A DNA stretch of 64,000 nucleotides. Origin: Erodium maritimum (lineage: Eukaryota > Streptophyta > Magnoliopsida > Geraniales > Geraniaceae). The notes below the pieces were generated by a model. That model saw only the letters and a list, made by a program, of their open reading frames with translations. It was not told where the DNA came from and made no database searches. Shown here in pieces: positions 37,601 through 48,745 of this stretch (positions within the stretch are counted from its first letter, which is position 1; the number at the start of each line of letters is the position of its first letter). Location: assembly GCA_963921825.1 (NCBI GenBank), contig OY997593.1, positions 49,460,039 to 49,524,038 on the forward strand, given 5' to 3'. Made by a program: the position numbers and the translations under genes.

Positions 37601-40600
37601 CCTTAGGAAATATAGCTTTTTAGATTTCATATTTTAATTATTTGGTTTATTTGTTGCATTAGAAGTATTTGGGAAAGTAGAATTTATTGTGTATTAGAAC
37701 AGCTCTACTCTTTTGTAAAGAGCATAAGGAGATCATCAATTTAGAAAATACTACAAATTACCTAGAATTCTCGAGGTTTCTCTTAACGAGCTTTAACCAG
37801 GCAAAATATCGCGTGGAAAAAGTATTTGTCCCCATCCCCATCCTGGAACAGGAACACGGAAAGTTCCATTAACTCATTGCCTTCATGGTTTGTTCTTGAC
37901 TAATTCTAATTTAATTCTACATATGAAATTCACAATGTAGAAAATATTTTGAGATACATTTATCTCCAGAAAATCTATTTACAGTTTGATAACCTTAAGT
38001 AGGCAATTTCATAGTTTTTTGTTATAACTAATCACATATTGCCAATCTTAGCACTTAGGCTGCCTTTGTATAAACTTTTGGGAACAAGTATGAGAATCAC
38101 CTTAATTTGTGTAAAAGTTGGTGTCATTTTGATTTCCCATTCCTAAACATTACATAGGCACATGCTGATTCCCATTTTTAAAAATGGGAATTGAAATAGG
38201 GTATTGTGAGAGAATGAAAATAAACATATGGGGAAAAATTAGTCTCCCCTCATTTACTCACAATATTGAAGGTGATTTCATATTCTCAAAAGCTATCTGA
38301 ACACAGCCTTAAAAGTTCAAAAAGAGGTGCCAGAGTGAAAACCCATCTGTTTCCCACATTTATCCCCAAAGTTTTCTAGAATTTTACCCATCTATGCCAT
38401 ACTAGTTTTTAGTTACGTACAGATGTGACCCTGAAGAATCTTTTGTCAAAGCTTAAGGAATTAATAGAGGAATGCCACAAAAATGTATCTTCAATTTAGG
38501 TGGTAGCTCTACTAAATGTTTACTATTCAAATTGTACCCATAAGTAGTATCTATATCTTAACTATATAAGCATGTTGGTTCCTGTCCTTAGGATTGGACT
38601 TTATGTTATAATTTATTTCCTTTTAGATTCTTCTCTCATCCTATATTGTCCGTTTCACTAATCGCTCTCCTGAATGAGCATAGTGCAAGTAGCAGTTAGT
38701 TTTTATACCTGCATACAATGCAAGAAAATAATTAGAGTTTATGGTATATGCATAAGATATTGGTGTGGGTTCCTTCCGCTAAAATCACTGTTGTAATCTA
38801 ATGAGTTGCTAACTCTGTCCCTTAAGAAAAGCATTTTTATCCCCTTTGTTAGTGACATTAAGGTGATAGGGTTCATACATTAACTAATTCAATTGTTATG
38901 ATCATACTTTTCATTGTCATTCTGTTCTAATTAAAGTTCGAGTTTTGCTTGTTCCGGTTATATCTGAATGGTAATCGACCTGATATTGGATATTCCATGT
39001 CTGCTAGGAGCCAGGTTTAAGAAATAATTTGAATTTCAGCGTCTAATTCTAGATACTAGTTTGGGATAAATAACAGTATTGGATGCACAAAGTTGAATTC
39101 TTGTATGGTTGTCCAATATGACTATTTCAGATGATAGTGCATAACCTCTCAAATTATACGTGCATTAAGAAATGTGCTGAAAATGTTGAAAGGAAAAGGC
39201 AAATGATTCCTGAACAGTTAAAACCAATCCGTTTTACTAGCCCTACCATCATTGAACTACCATGGGATTATGTCCAGACTCTGAAAGTTTTTGTCTATTT
39301 AAAGCATTCTGGAATACATTGGTTACATATTTTTTAAAGTATGGTCACCCTTTTTTATGGTAGCATTAGAAACAGCCATGAGAACCAATATGAATGATAG
39401 AAATATGTACTATATGCCAGATTATGATTTAATTACATCTTTGCTATGGAGTTCCAATAGCTGTACATAGTGAAACACTTTTTTTCATTTTTAGGTAGGG
39501 CGGCAATGGAGGGAAATGATTCCTGAACAGTTAAAACCAATCCCGTTTTACTCGCCCTACCATCATTGAACTACCATGGGATTATGTCCAGACTCTGAAA
39601 GTTTTTGTCTATTTAAAGCATTCTGGAATACATTGGTTACATATTTTTTAAAGTATGGTCACCCTTTTTTATGGTAGCAGTATAAACAGCCATGATAACC
39701 AATATGAATGATAGAAATATGTAATATATGCCGGATTATGATTTAATTACATCTTTGCTATGGAGTTCCAATAGCTGTACATAGTGAAACACTTTTTTTC
39801 ATTTTTAGGTAGGGCGGCAATGGAGGGAAAGGTGGAGCATAAATTTGACATGAAGCCTCATAATGAAAACCTTGAGGAGTATGGCAGGATGTGCCGTGAA
39901 AGGACAACAAAGTCTATGATTAAGAATAGGCAAGTACAGGTAGTCCAGTTAATTGTTGATTAGTTTCTTTCCAATTCTTTTTACTATGTTTGAATGAATC
40001 AGATGTGTAATACTCTTTTTCTCTTTATTAATCTGAAAGGTGATTGACAACGATCGTGGAGTGCATATGAGGCCCATGCCTGGAATGGTCGGTTTGATTT
40101 CATCCACTTCAAAGGTATCGACTATCAACTTCCTCTCCATTTATGGTAGAAATAAATGTTTCAAGTTCGAATTTGGCTCTGCCACTTGTTTTGATAAATA
40201 AAAGATGAGTAGAAAAGTGAAGTAAATCTTATGGGGCCATGGAATTTTTTTGTTTCTTGCCTTCTATTTGCTGCTGGTCTGAGGACTTTGTTGTGACAGG
40301 CTTGCGTGTTTTCACACGTGAACTTTGGGTAGTTCTAGGGACATGCCATGCCGGCATCTTACATTCAAATATGAGATGAATGTCATATGAGAGTAAACGC
40401 CTTGTTAACGTTGAGCATCTAGGCAAGTTTATGCTTACGTTTTACAATCCAAATGCTAGTTCAACTTACTATGCTAATGTCATTTTGGTCTGTTACATGC
40501 TTTCAAACTGCTTAATAAGAATTTGATGATAGAAAGTAGAATTGGATTCTCAGGGGACATGAAGTGGATTATGGGTGATCTAATATCTAGTGGTAGGTAA

Positions 40601-41350
40601 CCTATTAGGGTTGGTGGTATCTTATATATTATCTATTGAAAGCCTTTGTTTATGCTACTTTCGCTGTTGTTTCTTGGACTTTGGAACAAATCAATATATT
40701 TTGCAGAATAACACCAGTGATGTGTATATATAAACATTTCTACCTGCATGGATTTGAATATTCTGAAATGTTATTGTTTGGCTGAAAATATCAACTGTGA
40801 AATGCAGAGAGTTGTTGCTTGATATTCCTTATCAATTATCTTTGCCCAGGATAAGAAGAAAACAACACCAGTGAAACAGTCAGACATGAAGAGGACCAGA
40901 AGGGATCGTGGAGAACTGGAAGATATAATGTTCAAGCTGTTTGAAAGACAACCAAATTGGACCTTGAAACAACTAGTCCAAGAGACTGATCAACCTGCAG
41001 TAAGTGTCCTTTGAACTAATCTTCCTTGTGATATATAGTTTTTATATGTTTATTGTTTGTCCTTCTGTTTATCTGGCTAAGCTGCTTGCTTTCTTAGCTC
41101 TCCTCTAAGGAATTATTCTTGCTAGCATGAAAAGATATGCATCTATTCATTGAAAATGATGATCAAGTGGATTTATGTATCACATGTTATTAGTACATCG
41201 AATAGATACTCACTTGTTACACTGTTGCAGCAATTCTTGAAAGAGATATTGAACGAGCTATGTGTGTACAATAAAAGGGGAACTAACCAAGGAACATACG
41301 AGCTGAAGCCAGAATACAAGAAATCTGTCGAGGATACTCCAGCTGAGTAA
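34689..41350 (+). CDS. RAP30: Transcription initiation factor IIF subunit beta (RAP30), 255 aa, 6 exons
   Basis: TFIIF beta pairs with TFIIF alpha, binds RNA polymerase II and brings it to the promoter. Exons read as 34689-34877, 34969-35071, 39809-39939, 40040-40114, 40850-40999 and 41231-41350, all GT-AG, with phases matching and a total of 256 codons including stop. The N-terminal dimerisation half starts MEEEEHGGGNLDTGRAERSV and includes KVVLSLDPLRPDDPDSLQ. The middle has EGKVEHKFDMKPHNENLEEY and VIDNDRGVHMRPMPGMVGL. The C-terminal winged helix includes RGELEDIMFKLFERQPNWTL and QFLKEILNELCVYNKRG, ending KKSVEDTPAE. Length is near that of other plant copies (~260-270 aa). Intron 2 is 4.7 kb and full of insertions, including a duplicated acceptor. 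Coding sequence appears intact. Confidence 0.94.
35241..35667. mobile_element. Tourist-like MITE in TFIIF beta intron 2
   Basis: Left end GTGCATCTATAAC and the reverse complement of the right end AAGCATCTCTAAC are imperfect inverted repeats, flanked by TAA on both sides (35238-35240 and 35668-35670). The 427-bp interior is AT-rich and non-coding. The TWA duplication suggests the PIF/Harbinger group. Confidence 0.62.
36560..37570 (+). pseudogene. Ty3/gypsy integrase and chromodomain-region fragment in intron 2
   Basis: Typical gypsy integrase blocks occur in order: SVARVFFDIITCLDDLHIS, DDRDVTFTNEIWSKLFEL (36690-36770), then after frameshifts YSTSFHSSFRISSFEEVYG (36915) and, near the end, VFHVPRLNN (37275) from the linker before the chromodomain. 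Neither LTRs nor RT are present. It lies in sense orientation within the intron. Confidence 0.8.
38058..38308. mobile_element. Tourist-like MITE in TFIIF beta intron 2
   Basis: The left end starts GGCTGCCTTTGTATAAAC and the right end reads AGCTATCTGAACACAGCC; the inverted match is GGCTG(T/C) with partial extension. TTA flanks both ends (38055-38057 and 38309-38311). The 251-bp interior is non-coding. Confidence 0.65.
39201..39826 (+). repeat. 313-bp tandem duplication copying a splice acceptor and exon 3 start
   Basis: 39201-39513 and 39514-39826 are near-identical tandem copies, starting AAATGATTCCTGAACAGTTA and ending TTTAGGTAGGGCGGCAATGG plus AGGG. The second copy's acceptor (39807-39808) is the one that joins the full exon 3. 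The first copy's acceptor (near 39494) leads into 23-25 nt of exon-like sequence followed in frame by a stop (TCC TGA). Copies differ at a few positions. Confidence 0.95.
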
Positions 41351-41841
41351 ATCAACCCCTTTACCTCTGCACATTCAAGTCTTCACGCTATAGTGAAAGT
41401 AAGCCATTTGGTGGGGAGTAATAAACAAAGCAACAGTTGCAGGAAAATAATCACTATCCGAGTATTGTTTGCGACAAATTGTAATATGAGAAACATCGTA
41501 TATCTTGCCGATGGATTGTAAAGTTCATTCCAGTCCATCCTTGCCAAACAAAAGGGTAACTAGGAACTGTTGTTTTGTACAAGTATGCTTTATGGCCTTC
41601 AGTAATAGGCACAGAAATGGAATACGCTGATGCTTTTTTATTTGGTTGTGGTCTTTTCCCCGCTTCATGTAGTTGTATCATCACATTGGGTTTAACAGGG
41701 CAGGTGTCCTCAGTCCTGTGCCCTGCCTTCTTGTCCCTAAAAATTTCATCTTTTAGTCTTGTTGTTGCTTTGTCCAGGATAAGATTCTTTTATTCCGTTC
41801 CAAATAAACTCTCAATATCGTTACATTAAAAAGGTTAAAAT
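41351..41841. other. 3' flank of TFIIF beta
   Basis: It contains the 3' UTR and downstream sequence. No other gene was recognised. Open frames on either strand here lack protein-family features. Confidence 0.6.
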
Positions 41842-42560
41842 AAAAAAAAAATCTTTTTTGAGTAAAGGGTAAGTTTCATTTATCAATAAGAGCCGATATA
41901 CATGATAATGCGTCCAATTGGAAACACACACAACAAATTCGAGACCAAAACCGAGACACATCAATTGATAGGTGATCGGTATGCTTAATTTAAACAAACT
42001 CCGAAGACAACTAGGAGAACAATATACATTCACGACGATTAGCACAATTAAACAGATACAAGGTTCTAAGAGCCCTTTCGGGGGATTGTCTTGACCTGTT
42101 GTGGTGGTCGCCAAGCTCACCCGAGACCGAGAAACCTGGCCATTGGGGTAGAGGACTAGGGAGAAACTGTGCAGGATGCGTAGCATCAGGGAGTCCCAGA
42201 TGAACGATGACGGTATGGTGGCACAAAAGATGAGCCACAAACACTCCATACGTTGCGACGGCTGAAGGGAACCAGTAGCGGCACCGAGGCACGACAAAAG
42301 CAGACAACGTTGCAACCAAAGCTTCATACGACTTGGTTTGAAAAGGAGGTGGGGCTCAGCGGCGGTAGGCGGCGGGGCTCAGCAACGGAGGGCGACGGGC
42401 TCGGAAAGACGGGTGTAGGCGTGGGCGGCGAAAGCTCGGACGGAGGTCTGGACGACGGTGAGGGGCTTGGGTGGCGGACGACGGCAGGGCAAACTGGGCG
42501 GAGGTTGGGTCTCGAGGGAGGTGAAGGGTGAGCGAGCATCCGATGAGAGCCGGTTCAGAC
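41842..42560 (-). mobile_element. LINE/SINE-like 3' tail insertion
   Basis: A-rich and T-rich runs at 41839-41862 mark a poly(A) end on the minus strand. The minus strand just inside reads AATGAAACTTACCCTTTACT before the tail, a pattern common at 3' ends of plant LINEs. A frame from 42327 (MKLWLQRCLLLSCLGAATGS) shows W-rich LINE-like sequence. No RT block is present, the 5' edge is unclear, and no target duplication was found. Confidence 0.45.
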
Positions 42561-42672
42561 GAGGTCAAAGAAGAACACGAAAAAAAAAGGAGACACGACT
42601 ATAAGAGGGGGAGGAGGACCGACAACCCCCCAAAAGAAGGAGGCCGCCGGTAGAAAAAGAGGAAGAGAAGAA

Positions 42673-42674
<2 letters not shown>

Positions 42675-42707
<33 letters not shown>

Positions 42708-42718
42708 GGGGGGGGGGG
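42675..42718. repeat. Poly-G tract (32 G, A, 11 G)
   Basis: 42675-42706 is an uninterrupted run of 32 G, followed by one A and 11 more G. It is the longest of at least eight G or C runs of 11 or more in the window. Confidence 0.95.
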
Positions 42719-44938
42719 TCTTAGATAAAAACAAATTTTCATTTCTCTCTTCCTCTTCATGTCATAGTTTCTCATGTTATTTTTTTTATGGTAGAATACT
42801 TTTTCATCTGTCCTTATTGTTTTCTGTGGTTCCTTCCTCATCTTGTACCGAGTACATTCACTGGTCATCACCTTCACCATCATTGCAAGACAAAAAATAT
42901 CAGAGGGAGACTTTGGCAAGATCGACGACCAACTTTCTGGATCGTTTTCCTATCACCTTGTTCGCGTCTTTTTGGTGACATGAGCTTTCGGCGAGAAATT
43001 AATCAAGATTTTGACGACCACAAACACAATCAAAAGGTAGATTTGCACTAGACGCAGATTACTCATATCCGTCTTTTACATCGAGCTATCAGCCAAACCC
43101 GTCTTCTTTGTTTGAGCAAAAGGTGAAACAAAGTAAGGGCATGATTCAGATAAACTCCATGATCGATACTAATATCTAAGTTCTTGATAGTTGCTCCAAC
43201 CCCTCAACTATGAGTAAGTGAAACCCAATTGCTCTCTACTTATATTTTATTTTTCTATTAAGTAAAATCTTCAGTAACAAACTCGTTACCACTCAATCTA
43301 CTACGATTGCTAAAGGAGATATAGATATGAAATCGTCTCTCAAATTTAGTTCACAAGAGTTCGTGAACTATTTTCTACAACTATACAATCAATGCATCAA
43401 AACTACATGGAGATGGACTAGATTTTATACAGGAAGGATCAGATTTTGATACCTCACATTCCGCACTTACCTCTAAACCTATGATTGAATAATGAGTTTC
43501 TTGTTTTGTTATGTCACATAAGTGCTTGAAATGATCATCCTCAATATGGATTGTTTGATCGCGTGGAGCTCTCTTATTCATTATTTGTATGAGAAGATTC
43601 ACTTGATCTTCAAGCTTTTGAATTCGCTCGTTCATTTTTCTCTCTTGCTTCATCTTTCTTATCCTTCTTCTCGAGCTGAATCATCAAACGCCTTTCATTT
43701 TCTTCATCTTTCTAATTCTTCTCCAACAATTAATTCATGAGAGCAAGACACATTTCTCCAAGTGAGGACTCTTCATCATGGGGCAATTGTGGTTCAACTT
43801 GATATCCTTAATCAAAAGTGGAAGCGCTCTCCCAATATTAACTATATGAACTTGAATGCTTCAAACACTCACAATCATAGTTAGAATGATTATCAGCTCC
43901 ACAAAAATCACATTACAATGTATTATCATACCAATTCTCCATAAGAGTTACGTTGCAATGACTAAAATAAAAAAAAATCAACAAATAAAAAAAAATGAAA
44001 CAAACTCAACACAAATTATAAAATAAATGTTGCCTTAGCCACTCCCCGACAACAAGACCGTTATTTGACCCCTGAGAACTAACTCACAAAATGAGCACGA
44101 CAAGCACGCCAGACGTCAAGTAGTATGGTTTTTTTATTTTATTTTATGAATTATCGTATCCAAGGGAGTAGTTAGGAAAATACTGCAATTAATTAATCAG
44201 TTTGGGAAGCTACTTCAAACAATATGGTTGGTTTGTTTTCGTAAAGTAAATGATTCAATTCAAATATATTTCAATGTTAAATAAATCAAGATCAAGGACC
44301 CAATATCAAAAGTAGTTTTTGAAATCAGAGATTAAAGGCGATTTAGGACATTGACGGGGTTATAATACGAATAATAACTTATCAGGATTCGTTTTACACT
44401 TGCAACTACTAGTTTAGAGGCAACGGGAAATCTCTAATCTAGGTGTAGAACGACACAAAGCATTACAATTTGTGAATTCCTTTAACTTTCAGGGTTGTAA
44501 TCTTATGGTTATTACACTCGTGTTAACCTAACTATATTCTAGTCCATGTTTAAACCCGAGCTTAGTAATTCCCCAATCTTCATAATAAGCTCATTTCTCG
44601 ATTGTTGGTTAACAAAATTACATCATCTATCACGTGATCAATGCGACAATCATTAAGGGTGAAATTACCTAAACACTTACCTATGTACTAGTGTAACAAT
44701 TGTAATCCGTTAAATCATTCGTTCACAGTACTCCACTAGTCCTAGATCAATGGATTTTTAGTTCATGATAGTGGAAGAAGAACAAAAAACACGGTTTAAT
44801 GCAATGATAAACATCATACTAGTGAAAGCGATACAAGTACCAGTTTATCAGTCACAATGTTGAAGTACTTTGATTACACGCCTCCAAAACTCCAAATCTC
44901 CAAATCTCCAATCCTAGCTCTCAATATCGGTGCTTTTC
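42719..44938. other. Non-genic stretch with a possible retrotransposon gag-like remnant
   Basis: On the minus strand from about 43920 to 43381 the reading has CGADNHSNYDCECL, then VEPQLPHDEESSLGEMCLAL, then a charged heptad-like stretch including MNERIQKLEDQVNLLIQIMN. This resembles the zinc-finger and coiled-coil part of a retroelement gag, but no pol or LTR confirms it, and stops separate the pieces. 44000-44938 is AT-rich and shows nothing recognisable. Confidence 0.35.
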
Positions 44939-45213
44939 TGTCACGCCCCAAATCCGGTTTTGACCGGACTCGAGACGTGAACTTGGATAATAAATAATTA
45001 AGTGAAAGGACAATTAAAATAAGTAAAACTCAACTTATAATAATAATAAATCGAACGGAAGAGTCAACAGCTCAAAAACCGATACACAACGTTTAGTTCA
45101 AAAACGACTGCACGTCTTTAGACCTACTAGCCTAGGACCCTCGCCAGCTCCCAACTCAGCTTTGTCATGCTAGCACAAATCCCGCTCAACACCTGAAAAT
45201 CAACAATGTAAAA

Positions 45214-45229
45214 GGGTGAGCTTTCGCCC
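45214..45229 (-). other. LTR inverted-repeat module (family B copy)
   Basis: GGGTGAGCTTTCGCCC on the plus strand is an imperfect inverted repeat, 275 bp from the LTR 3' end. On the minus strand it is followed within 20 nt by TTGATTTTCAG|GT, as in family A. Confidence 0.8.
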
Positions 45230-45599
45230 AGTAGAGAAAATAGTTAAGGTAATGAACCTCGGCTCACCACCACGAGTAACCGTCCAATTAGGGCATACTA
45301 GTACAACATAACTAACTGTCAATCCGGGGTTCATAGCCAAACTTACAACACACTCAAACGACCACGTTCACACAATAAATCATGAACCAAACAACACACG
45401 TATCACACAAAAGCAACCAGCACACGTCCCGTACCGCAATCCCCGAACTCCAGCATATCATACCAGAAATTCATCGTATCATCTTGGACAACCCCTCGGT
45501 CCAGAGGAGACACATGCGTCGGGGCGACCGGAAACGTTCTCTAGGAACGCATCTCATCGGGGGGGGGGGGGGAAATGTCCCCAAATGACCATAGATCAT

Positions 45600-45785
45600 C
45601 GGGGTAGAAACACGACCCGTATGCCCAACCACGACCCATAGGCCCAACACGACCCATAGGCCCACTAATATATGGCCCGTCGGCTCCGACCCGTAGGCCC
45701 AACACGACCCGTAGGCCCCAATCACAATATGGCCCGTCGGCCCAATACGACCCGTAGGCCCAACACAAACCGTCGGCCTAGATGT
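45600..45785. repeat. Degenerate ~17-20-bp tandem repeat (CGACCCGTAGGCCCAACA units)
   Basis: About nine units with CCCGTAGGCCCAACACGACC or the CCCGTCGGCCC variant. Located in the family B solo LTR, in a position comparable to the arrays in family A. A 14-G run at 45559-45572 lies just before it. Confidence 0.88.
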
Positions 45786-46599
45786 CCTACACCGGCATAC
45801 CCCCTCGATGTAGGCATCATACCAGAATAACACACCGGGGGACCGCACATACGTAGGACCACATCAACGGCCTAGGTACTACCCCACAACGGCACACTCC
45901 CTCGGTGTAGGTACCATACCGGAATACAATTCTCTTGGAACACACATCAAGATAATATCACGCATTGTAGTACCATAGATCAAACACGGCTCACAAGCCC
46001 AACAATATTACTACAATTACCCATCACGTCGGTCTATCACACACCCGACCATGTCACAACCAATGATTCTCATCAAAACAGTCACGACACACTTGCCCAC
46101 ACATCGTAACAATATGTTACACCGAATATAATATTCTTTAACCCGTAGTCTTATCGACCCTAAGTCACACAACATGCATCTCAAACACAATCAGGCATCT
46201 CAAACATCACACAACCTCAGGCTCGACATGGCTATTTTACCAGCACGACAATTTCCCAGAATATTGAAAGCGGCTAACACTAGTGAATCACATCCTACAT
46301 GTTACTAAGACTCATGATCGTTCCAGTTTTATTATTTCCTAGCATGCATACTAGTAACTTTCTGTAATCAAACCGGTATTCACTACTTTCCCTACCTCAA
46401 GACGATCACAACAGCTGTGTCTCCTAGCTGCTGACGTCCTGACCTAACTCCGGTCTTTTGGGCAAAGTCCAAGTCTGGGTTTAACAGGTAAAAAGTCCAA
46501 TCAGTCCCGGTAGTCCAAAGGTCCTCTGATTTGTCCAGTTTGTCCTTTAATTAACCGTTTTTAAGTCAAATAAATTAAATAAATTGATTATTAAAACCG

Positions 46600-46720
46600 C
46601 TGACCCGGATCCTAAAACCAGACCCGGATCTGACCCGGTCCAGAACCTAGACCCGACCCGGATCCGGCTCCAGACCCGACCCAGACCCGGTCCAGACCCG
46701 GTCCAAACCCGAGTTCAGAC
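46600..46720. repeat. Short ACCCGG(A/T)CC-type tandem repeat
   Basis: Repeated CAGACCCGACCCGGATCCGG-like hexamer to decamer units within the family B solo LTR. Translation gives R/P/D-rich frames that are not genes. Confidence 0.8.
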
Positions 46721-47604
46721 CCGGACCTTAGATATGGGCCTGTCCCAAGGATCGTCCTGATCCAGGGCCCGTGTCCTGATCGTCTTGGGCCAACTCCTCT
46801 AGGCCCAAGCCCGTCCTGGCTCTAACTGAGCTGGAGACGAAGACGTGAGCTAGGGTTAGCTCCGGCCACTTCCTGACAGCGGCGACGACGCCAAGGACTC
46901 TCGTGGCACACTGGAGTTGCTCGGGAAAGGACGGCGGAGCTCGGGCCGTAGCTGGACGAGGGAGGTGGTCACGGATGCGGCGCCAGAAGCCTCATCCGTC
47001 TCAGATCTGGCGAAGACGAAGGTTCTCCGGCGTAGTTCCGGCCGTAACCGCTCAAATCGAGCTTGGGGAGACGTGATTTCAGACGAGTCGAGCTCGTGGA
47101 AGAAGGAAAAGGGGCGAGGGAGGACGAACCCTCTTCGTTCCTCCGTCGCTGTCGGCGTCGAACCAGAGAAGTTCTCCGGTGAAGTTCTCGACCGCGTGCA
47201 TGGGTGGATCGGTTGCTCTCAGAGGGAAGAAGAAGGCGGGGTGAGGTGAGGCGAGGTCGTAGAGGGAGAAGGAGATCGAGAGGGAACGGAGGAGAACGAT
47301 AGAGAATGAGGGGGAGAGACGTTGCGATTTATGCCTCGGTTCACGTGTGGCGTGAGGAAGAAGACAAGGGGACAAATTAGGGTTGGGCCGCGCACGTCTT
47401 GGGCTTGGCTTCGCGTGCGGGCTTGGGCTCGTCTCTGATTGGGCCCAAGCCTGGCCCAATTTCCAGCTCAATCCAAATCTTCTATTTCTTTTTTTTTACT
47501 TTCTTTTTATAAAAATCACTCGTTGAAACTTTCCTTCCCGACGTTTCAAATTGCTAAAGTCTACTCTTTTAAAATCATTAAAACGAAGCGGTCTTTACAT
47601 TTTC

Positions 47605-48247
47605 TCTCCTAAGTCAAGATCCCTTTACAATGCCCTCAAAGTTGTATTTATACTGATTAAACATAAGGATAAGGTAGTAAAATTGCTGGAAATAACACAA
47701 TTTACACGTACGCACATTGCGTGCACGTCGTGTGGCCAACATGTGAGCTATCCTTTGTTCACACGTCATACGCTGGACGTATGGAACGTTTTTGGTTCTC
47801 TCTACCCAAAACACACATCATTTTCACGTCGTGTGGTTGGAATTTCTTCATAAAAGTTGTAGTTCTCTGAATTCCATTCGGTTTAATATCTCACGAGAAA
47901 AAATAGGAGTTCGTGTGAAAAAGTTATGCTCTTCGGAAGATTAGTAAGACTTCGAGGCTCGTAAAGCTGATTTTTACTATGTTTTGACTCTTATTTGCTC
48001 CAATTTCCTAAACAACCCTTAAGAGAGACCGACTGCACAAATAAAGAGAAAAGTGCATCAAAAATATCCAAAACCGATACATTTTGTCTATATTAGTTAT
48101 TAAGAAAGAGAATAATAAATAATTACATATTAATAGTTAGAAATAGTGATGAAAGAGAACAAATCGAGTATAAAAAGATATAAATTATAATTAATATTTT
48201 ATTAAATATTTCTCTTTTCTTGTCTTGAACATCGTGTTTTTTTCTAG
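47605..48247. other. No gene recognised
   Basis: AT-rich flank between the family B solo LTR and the Copia C 5' LTR. TTCTAG precedes the LTR. The 100-aa open frame that starts in the LTR and runs to 47853 has no family signature. Confidence 0.55.
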
Positions 48248-48745
48248 CGTTAGTCCTAGTACCCGTAGTACAATCGTAAATGTCCAAATGTAAATATCAT
48301 AGTTGGCAATATAATAAAGCGGCTTTCATATTACTTAAGTGTTGGAGTAATATATCGTGTGTGTATCCGATCTATGCCCACCATGCGAATAGAACCATAG
48401 TTCAGGATGGATAACACTCGATGAGGTCCCTAGTCAGTAGTCTTCACTAGAAGCGACTAATATGAAAGATGACTCTTGATGACTAACGTTCTATTGGTCA
48501 TTGGAAAGGGTTCCGGAGTCTGATCATAGATATCACGTGGGACATGATATTGGACGACCCGACCTGAATATGTTCCATAGATTAAGTCATGAACATATTC
48601 CGAATCGTAGCTTGTCAGGTATCCTTAGACCGAGGAGTCTCTGTGGTAACTATCCAGTAAACAACCGAGTTTGACCTGAAAGCCTAAACTAAGTCTCGTT
48701 AGTTTCCACTAGGGTAAGATCAAGTAAAGTGGGACTTTACGTTAA
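48248..48745 (+). mobile_element. Copia C 5' LTR, shortened
   Basis: It aligns with the start of the 3' LTR at 60652 (TAGTACCCGTAGTACAATCG against TAGTGCCCGTAGTCCAATCG), but its first dinucleotide reads CG instead of TG. About 350 bp present in the 3' LTR (61091-61440) is missing here, joined at a CTAA shared by both edges. The similarity ends at GACTTTACGTT near 48745. TCTAG at 48243-48247 matches TCTAG after the 3' LTR. Confidence 0.8.

Larger units (their letters stand above)
44939..47599 (-). mobile_element. Solo LTR, family B (2661 bp), TSD TTTTC
   Basis: Starts TGTCACGCCCCAAATCCGG and ends GCGGTCTTTACA on the plus strand. TTTTC flanks both sides (44934-44938 and 47600-47604). The terminal 11 bases match family A but the interior is different, so it is a related family. 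It holds its own tandem arrays and the inverted-repeat module at 45214-45229. There is no partner LTR or coding region. Confidence 0.85.

Noticed and set aside
39131-39337. 68-aa ORF in TFIIF beta intron 2 as an extra exon
   Set aside because: It lacks splice sites in phase with exons 2 and 3, and exons 2-3 join without it to give the conserved protein.
42253-42568. GC-rich open frames on both strands (G/R/P-rich)
   Set aside because: Low-complexity composition, overlapping frames, and location in a LINE/SINE-like insertion next to a poly-G tract.
46917-47471. 110-aa and 130-aa frames in the family B solo LTR
   Set aside because: They overlap on opposite strands, have no family motif and lie inside a defined LTR.
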